Shown here one piece after another: positions 36,271 to 64,000 of a DNA stretch of 64,000 nucleotides (position 1 is its first letter; every line of letters begins with the position of its first letter). Source of the stretch: Eudorina sp. 2006-703-Eu-15 (Eukaryota > Chlorophyta > Chlorophyceae > Chlamydomonadales > Volvocaceae); the NCBI GenBank assembly GCA_003117195.1, contig BDSI01000054.1, positions 735,082 to 799,081 of the forward strand, in the 5' to 3' direction. Made by a program: the position numbers and the translations under genes. Under the pieces are notes generated by a model. It made no database searches. It was not told the origin of the DNA and saw nothing but the letters and a program-made list of their open reading frames with translations.

Positions 36271-39200
36271 TGTGTGTGTGTGTGTTATGAGAACCCTGTG
36301 TGTGTTACATATCTTGCCGGGCCTGGCACTGGCCAAGGGCTGCTCACCCAGCCCTGCCGGAAAGACCGCCGAAGCACAGACCTCTCCTCCCTTCGCGGGG
36401 GAGGTGGAGCGGCGTACGGGGCCCTCGAGCATGTGTGTGTCCATGTGTGTGTGTATGTGTGTGTGCGCCTGTACAGTGTGAATCGTTACATATCTGCCAG
36501 TGTGTGCCAGGCTCGTGTACCGTCCCTAGTTCGGCACCAGTACCGTGTACGGCATTCATCATCGCGGAGCGAGCGAGCTGGGGACGCAAACACCTGGGTG
36601 TCCCTCTCATGGGTGTTCGGTCTCTCCGCCTGTCGGCGAGGAAGGCCGGCAGGCCCGCCGAATGCTTCATTTCATACCCGTTTAGAACAGCGGCGGCGGC
36701 GGCAGCAGCGGCATCCCGGTGGCTTGGGTTTGGCCGTGTCGCATGCGGTGTATGTTTGTATTGCCTCACGAGCTGGCCTCAGGAATGGCTCGTGCGAGAA
36801 AGATGTCGGTGCGTTCGCATGACATGGATTTGGAAGACACCGGCCTGCACACTTCTGCACATGGAGATACACGCAAGGCGCAGTTTGGTGTGGTGCGGAG
36901 CATGATGGTGCAAGGGCGGAGAGCGCGCCCTTGGGCGGTGCGCGCCTTCGTTGCGCCAAGTCCATTTGCCGTACACTTGCCGTACTTGCGTCGACTGTGA
37001 TCTGTCTCTCGCGACGCGCACTGCCAAAGCGACCTTCGCATCCTCAGCAGCAGAGGTTCAATTGCATTGGGGTTGGATTGCATTGGATCGGTATTGAGAT
37101 GATGCGCATATGCGATGGGCGTTTGCATGTGCGCAACGAGTTTCACACTGTGCCTTAAAACCCGCGACGGCTCGAATTCTTTTCGCTCGTATAAAGGCAC
37201 CGAGAGCTGCCGCGTGCGTTCCCGCGACCTGGAACAAGCGTCCTTTGTGCACCGCCGCGCCCTGGTAGACCCACGGGTCGGACCCCACTGCCCTGATAGA
37301 CCCGCGGGTCGGGAATCTTTCGCGCGTGTGCGCGCCTGGTGCCGTCATCTCCCGCCTGTGTCCCCCGTTCTCTCCATTTTGCGAGTGTATGTATTTTCTA
37401 ATTCCATTCTGAGGATGCCGAGGCCCAAAGTTGAATGGCTGATGGTGCAGGGGGTTGTGTGCAGCTGCCGGATCAAGAGGACTGCGCTCCGCTTGCTACA
37501 GTGCCGGGCTGCGGGGACCTCCTGAGATTCATAAATGTGTACGTGCATTCGTACATATCAACATATGGCGTGCGTGCGTGTCCTTCTCACATCAAACCCA
37601 ATAACACCCCGGGAACCGCCTCCCGAGGTCCCATGTCTGCACTTCCTAAGTTGAACCGGGCGTGTTTGGTGGCAGTTATTAGCCGCTGAGATGGGCAAGG
37701 GCATGATTGACACGATTGACGAAGCGCGGCCTTCCTCGCGCGAGGGAGCTCGCGCGCTGGACCGGTGGCGGCTGCCGAACTGAACTCCCGTGTCACCCCG
37801 CGGGTTGAAGCCAGGTTGAATGGGTGCACCAGGCATGACGCCCGTCCTGGTTGGCGGGCAGGGCTGACCCGGTTGGTGATCCGAATAATGAATGGCCTAG
37901 GATTTTGAGGCTTGCACGCAGTGGATAGACGCGGATGGTGCCCGTGGGAGAAGGCATGGCGCCACGCCGTAAACCTCCATTGTACAATTGTACGCACGGA
38001 GCTTCTTCAGCGGTCCGCAGCTCCCGCAGCAGCCGGTGCCAAACCCGTGCATAGTGCCGCCCGCCGGCGCCACACGTGAACGCTGCAACCCTGCATGGAG
38101 CTAACACGCGGGCACGACCTGCACATCGAGTCCTGTACATGTCAGCCCACAACTCGTGTAGCAGTCATGCTGGCAGCACCGCACACAGTGCCGCCTTCCG
38201 CTCCCCACTGGCGTTTCCCGAGCTCCGGGCGGCACCGGTGTGGAAGCGCCACCTGCTTCCACTTCCCGCCCCCGGACCGAACCGGATCAGCCTTTAGGCC
38301 GGGTGCGGGGTGTCAACCAGGACTTGTGTCAACCGGCAGGCATGCGACCCCTACCGCCCAACGGCATGGCACGCGCCCTGCACACGGATGCAACAAGCTA
38401 CAGCAGCCCCACAAGCCTTTCGCGGATCCCCTTGACCTGACCCGGTGCACAGCCGCCGCCGCCGCAGCAGCAGCCAAGCACAACAGCGACCCTGTGCGGC
38501 CCCCGCCGTGACAAGCCTGGAAAAGCCTCAGTGCAGTGCAGCTTCATGGCAGACACTCTCAGGACCGACCCCAGCGCAACCGCCCAGGGAAGCTGGCGAT
38601 GGGGCCTCACAGATCTTGTAGGATGACAGCTCAGAGCGGAGTTCAGTGAGAGGTAGAGGAGGAATGATGGAAGCAGAAGCACCGTACTTTCTTGGCGCCG
38701 CTGCACCACTCCAGGGAGCGCAAGGCGCTTTCAAGCGGGTGCACCCGTACCGGCGCCCATGGGGCGGCACTCACAGGTCCCCCTCCCAGGCGCTCCGGCC
38801 GCGGTCTCAAACGTCGCGGTCCGCAACCCTGACGCCCCGCGACACGTCAGCGGTATCGCCAACATTCAAGACCCCTGGCCAGTTAGACATGCAACAATTC
38901 GCACACACACGCGCGCGTGCGCACGCGGCATCTCTCACACGCGACACCTCTCACGCACGCGACATCTCTCAGGGCCCCTAACATCTTCGTCCGCACCGCA
39001 CCGCACCCCGATTCAGTGTTACCCGAAGCTTGGGCGCTTAAAACTTGCCCGCTCCAGTGGCGTTCCATTTCACGCATCCCCCTGCACATAGTCCCGTCAT
39101 CCGAAGCAAAGCCTCCACTGCTGCACCAAACCGCGCACACACCTGCAGCAAACGCCTCACAGCAGCGTCATCCTACAACCCCTCCCCTCAGACAGGCCGC

Positions 39201-40317
39201 TCGGGAAGGGCCAGACAGCGGCCCCAGCCGGCAACAATACGTTCAACACCACACTCCGGCACCTGCGGTCGCAGAAGGATGATGCGATCCCGCCACATTC
39301 CGCCTCCTCCGCGAGGAGAGCAACGCGGCAGCGGGGCGGGGGGCCGCCCGGCCCACATCGCCATGTGGACGCGGTCCGGATCCGCCCCGCAGGACTGCAC
39401 CAGGACATGTCAGCACGCCCTGCCAGAAGGTGCCAGAAGCGTCCTCCTCCCTCTGCTGCTGCTGCCGCCGCTCTCGCTGCTCAACAATCCTCACTCCTAG
39501 CTCCTGCAGGCGCGGATGCCCCCCCCTCCTTCGGCCCCAATGCTCCACAGCCTCAGGCCCCTCTGCCTAGGCGCCCACAGCCCGGGACCATGTGAAGAAG
39601 GCCCACTCCCCCCATGGGGAGACGCCACGGTTGCATACACGCATACGCGGCTGCCAAAAGTGACAGCCACATAGCCACAGTTGGTCAGCTCCTTCCTGCT
39701 CCGCGATGCATTGTACTGCAGCAGCGCAACATCCCACCTCCGACGCGTGCGTGTGTCGCTGCCCTGCGACGGGCGGCCCGAAAGCCCCCGGCAGCTCGCT
39801 CCGACAACCCGACAGCGTGCGAAACCGCAGTCCTCGGACCCGTCTGCGAAAGGGTCGGCTGCTGCTCCACAATGAGAAGACTGCAACCGCCACCACCGCC
39901 ACCACACGGGGTGCGGTGACACGCGCCCCGGGTGCCCCGGGTGTGGGCGCCACACGGGGCGCCCGTAGCCCAAGCCGCCGACTGAGAGCCCGATCGCCAA
40001 CGTAGCGAGGCGCTCAGCCCCGGGTTGAGCCCCGAGGAGCTATCCGATCGAGCCAACCGGGTGCGCGTGTGGGGGTTCCTCCGAGGTCGATAACGGGCAG
40101 GGGCATTTAGGACTGGTGTTGAGGCTGGGAGCCACAAAGCCGCGGCAGCCGGTCCGCGGCTGCCACTGGCTCTGAATTGGAGCCGCGGGGTGGGCATCAG
40201 CCGGGGTCGGTGACGTCCCCGGCGGGGTCACCGGTCCTCAGATAGTCCTGCCGTCGGTGGCCAGTCGCTGTCGGGGCGCGGGCGGGTGGGGATGTGCGGC
40301 GGCGGCGGCGGAGGGGG

Positions 40318-40322
40318 TTACA
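40318..40322 (-). terminator. Polyadenylation signal TGTAA for DRC8
   Basis: Minus-strand TGTAA about 300 bases after the stop codon of the DRC8 frame, consistent with a short 3' UTR and with the frame ending at 40620. Inferred. Confidence 0.45.
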
Positions 40323-40619
40323 TTGCGCTGCGTGGGCAGGCGCGGATGGGCGGAGCGTGAACGGCGGAGAAAGGCAAGCCCACGGCGCGGACTGCGGTCC
40401 AGGGACGGGAACGCGCCATGGACATGCTCCCCAAGGGCCCCCTGTCTAGCCCCCGGTGGAGCGCAAGGAATAGCCGCGAGGGGACAGATGACAGGGGCCA
40501 GCAGCGATAAGGGGCCACAGGGGACACGACGCATGCAGGTGTGCACGACGCACGGTATCAGGTTGCTGCTGCTCGTTGCCTTGAGCTTGCAGCTTATGGA
40601 GTATTGTCTACATATAGAC

Positions 40620-41135
40620 CTAGCAGACATTGAAAAGCACTTCCAACACATTGCACCGCACCTGCGCATAGTCCTCGTACCAAACGCGGCCCTGCTCGTC
40701 TGCGGCAACCAGCATCATCCGGTTCAGCTCGTCTTCCGACATGACCTCGCCCCGCGCGCCGAGCAGCGTTCGCAGCGTCTCAGAGTCGATGTAGCCGCGG
40801 CCCTCCGGGTCAAAGGCACGGAATGCCCGCAAAAGCGTGTGATAATCATCTCTGAGGAGGCTTGCCTCCTGCTGTATGAGAAAGTTTGATACCACTAGCT
40901 CGAAATTCTCCATGTTGACCAGCCCTGTTGCTTCAGACTCCGCATTTAGAGCCGCCAGCTGGTCAAGAATCAAATTCAATTGTACTGAAGTGGGGTTCAC
41001 GCCGCAAGACCGAATGGCCGTAGGCACATCTTTAAAGTCGACCAATCGGCTGCCCTCTTTATGCTCAAACAAAACAAAAGATTCACGAACTCTTGCACGA
41101 ATCCGTTCGTGTTTGTCGGCTAGTGAAGAGGACAT
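40620..41135 (-). CDS. DRC8: EF-hand protein, dynein regulatory complex subunit 8 (DRC8/EFCAB2/FAP200-like)
   Basis: A single open frame of 171 residues starting MSSSLADKHERIRARVRESF. The layout matches EFCAB2: an N-terminal helix, a first EF-hand-like unit (FEHKEGSRLVDFKDVPTAIR, then SCGVNPT), then a second pair around LRAFRAFDPEGRGYIDSETL and MSEDELNRMM. The loops are degenerate; in DPEGRGYIDSETL several metal-binding positions are replaced, so calcium binding is doubtful. DRC8 is a small subunit of the axonemal nexin-dynein regulatory complex in motile flagella. The frame can be read upstream to 41249, but the internal ATG at 41135 fits the family N-terminus and length. A possible donor at YEDYAQ (GTGCGG, about 40660) could splice to an unseen last exon replacing the final ~13 residues. 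Divergent from the macroglobulin gene. Another small EF-hand family is possible but less likely. Confidence 0.8.
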   Translation of the reverse strand: MSSSLADKHERIRARVRESFVLFEHKEGSRLVDFKDVPTAIRSCGVNPTSVQLNLILDQLAALNAESEATGLVNMENFELVVSNFLIQQEASLLRDDYHTLLRAFRAFDPEGRGYIDSETLRTLLGARGEVMSEDELNRMMLVAADEQGRVWYEDYAQVRCNVLEVLFNVC

Positions 41136-41781
41136 TGTCTTGTCACAACTGTGAAACAAAGCACAACGGCCTCTTCTGGCTGTCCTCGGATTGACAATAA
41201 TCTGTATATTGACTAGCTTAAGCTTCTTCTGCGATACGAAGCTGCCCACTTCGATGAGCCTTGGACCGAGAGGGTACGGGCAACTGATGTACGGAGGGGA
41301 AAGGTTTTACCCTGCGAGGAAATTGCTTGATTCCCATGAGGTCAATTGATTAATTGCTATCGCTATTACAGTTTTACAAACTGCATAAAGCGCCGGCTCG
41401 GGTAATTGGCCACGGATTGAAGTATAGTTTCGGAAAATTGCGGGCGGTTGCAACTAGCAGCACTTCAAACGGATAGCAATTGCAGCAGCCTTCAAACCCA
41501 GACTTCATCCCTTCATCTGATATGTAGTTGTAGATAAGCGACTGACAGAGCCGCGATGAAATGTGGAAGGAAGAGGTTGTAAACTACCTCGTCAACCATG
41601 TTCGCTGCACCAACTCCCAGACACACCAAAATTATCTTCTGACATGCCAAGGCACAGTGTGATTTGCTGTCAGTGGCCTGAAACTCCTGGATTCACGGGC
41701 ATCGACCCTGGGGACCGACAGACTAGGTCCAAACCAGAAAGCAGCTGCAGGCGCAACCGCACGGCGTGCGTTCAACACCAA
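41136..41781. promoter_or_regulatory. Shared upstream region of divergent DRC8 and macroglobulin genes
   Basis: 646 bases separate the two start codons. The region is AT-richer than the flanking exons and should contain both promoters and 5' UTRs. I saw no clear TATA box or ciliary X-box. The frame 41563-41781 is open into the macroglobulin exon, so part of it could be coding if an earlier start is used. Confidence 0.5.
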
Positions 41782-63772
<21,991 letters not shown>

Positions 63773-63888
63773 GTGGGTGCGGGGCTGGGTGGGTGTTTGT
63801 ATTTTCAGATCTGATAGGCCAAAACACACACGCACACGCACACAGACATATGGGGTCCGCTTTGGGGTCCGCAAATTTAACGTTCATT

Positions 63889-64000
63889 CATTCATTCATA
63901 TGCACATATGCACATATGCACATATGCACATATGCACATATGCACATATGCACATATGCACATATGCACATATGCACATATGCACATATGCACATATGCA
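63889..64000. repeat. 8-bp minisatellite (ATATGCAC)n, cut by the window end
   Basis: After CATT repeats at about 63883-63897, at least 13 perfect ATATGCAC units run to the last base, inside the macroglobulin intron that follows exon 63610-63772. Confidence 0.97.

Larger units (their letters stand above)
33622..40619. other. Gene-poor region between the PTB and DRC8 3' ends
   Basis: Two convergent genes face this 7-kb stretch. The PTB 3' UTR probably ends just after TGTAA at 34028-34039, and the DRC8 3' UTR near 40318. The ~6.2 kb between them has GC-rich open frames on both strands but no recognisable domain, no coherent exon chain and no tRNA or rRNA that I could see. It holds a 20-bp minisatellite at 34311-34387, a CAT run at 34930-34975, dispersed-repeat fragments near 36163-36270, and several GACCCRYGGGTC motifs near 37265-37310. 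Confidence 0.5.

Noticed and set aside
33622..40619. Numerous 60-200-codon frames on both strands considered as genes
   Set aside because: Overlapping frames on both strands, no recognisable motifs, no coherent splice chains and composition typical of GC-rich spacer.

Overview
The window is nuclear DNA of a volvocine green alga (order Chlamydomonadales, the Chlamydomonas/Gonium/Volvox group). The basis is GC-rich genes made of many short exons joined by clean GT-AG introns, abundant microsatellites, TGTAA polyadenylation signals, and gene families typical of these algae: a hydroxyproline-rich pherophorin-like wall protein, a PTB-type phosphate transporter with a giant loop, and a flagellar N-DRC protein. 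The genus cannot be fixed from sequence alone.

Layout. Five protein genes are supported. (1) 922-8182 (+): a secreted hydroxyproline-rich, pherophorin-like extracellular-matrix protein with four Cys-patterned domains separated by Pro/Ser rods. (2) 12372-18026 (-): a Golgi pH regulator / GPR89 / GTG-type multi-pass membrane protein in nine exons, convergent with gene 1. (3) 24148-33621 (+): a sodium-phosphate symporter of the PiT/PHO-4 family in fourteen exons, with a ~550-residue Gln-rich cytosolic loop in one exon. (4) 40620-41135 (-): a small EF-hand protein matching DRC8/EFCAB2 of the axonemal nexin-dynein regulatory complex. (5) 41782-63772 (+), running off the right edge: a very large secreted alpha-2-macroglobulin-family protein of the bacterial type in at least 31 exons. 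Genes 4 and 5 are divergent and share a 646-bp upstream region. The genes do not form a pathway; the window is an ordinary mixed eukaryotic neighbourhood.

Gene-poor stretches are 1-921, 8183-12371, 18027-24147 and 33622-40619. The 18-24 kb stretch is AT-richer and holds a pair of ~570-bp diverged direct repeats and a 518-bp element with terminal inverted repeats. Introns and spacers carry several short dispersed repeat families, some abutting 3' splice sites. The most striking non-coding object is a ~2.6-kb array of GTCGG/GTCGC units filling one intron of the macroglobulin gene (about 55490-58120).

Exon boundaries were derived by hand from GT-AG sites, reading-phase continuity and remembered family alignments. 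No database search or RNA evidence was available. One junction of the macroglobulin gene, between about 58722 and 59592, remains unresolved.
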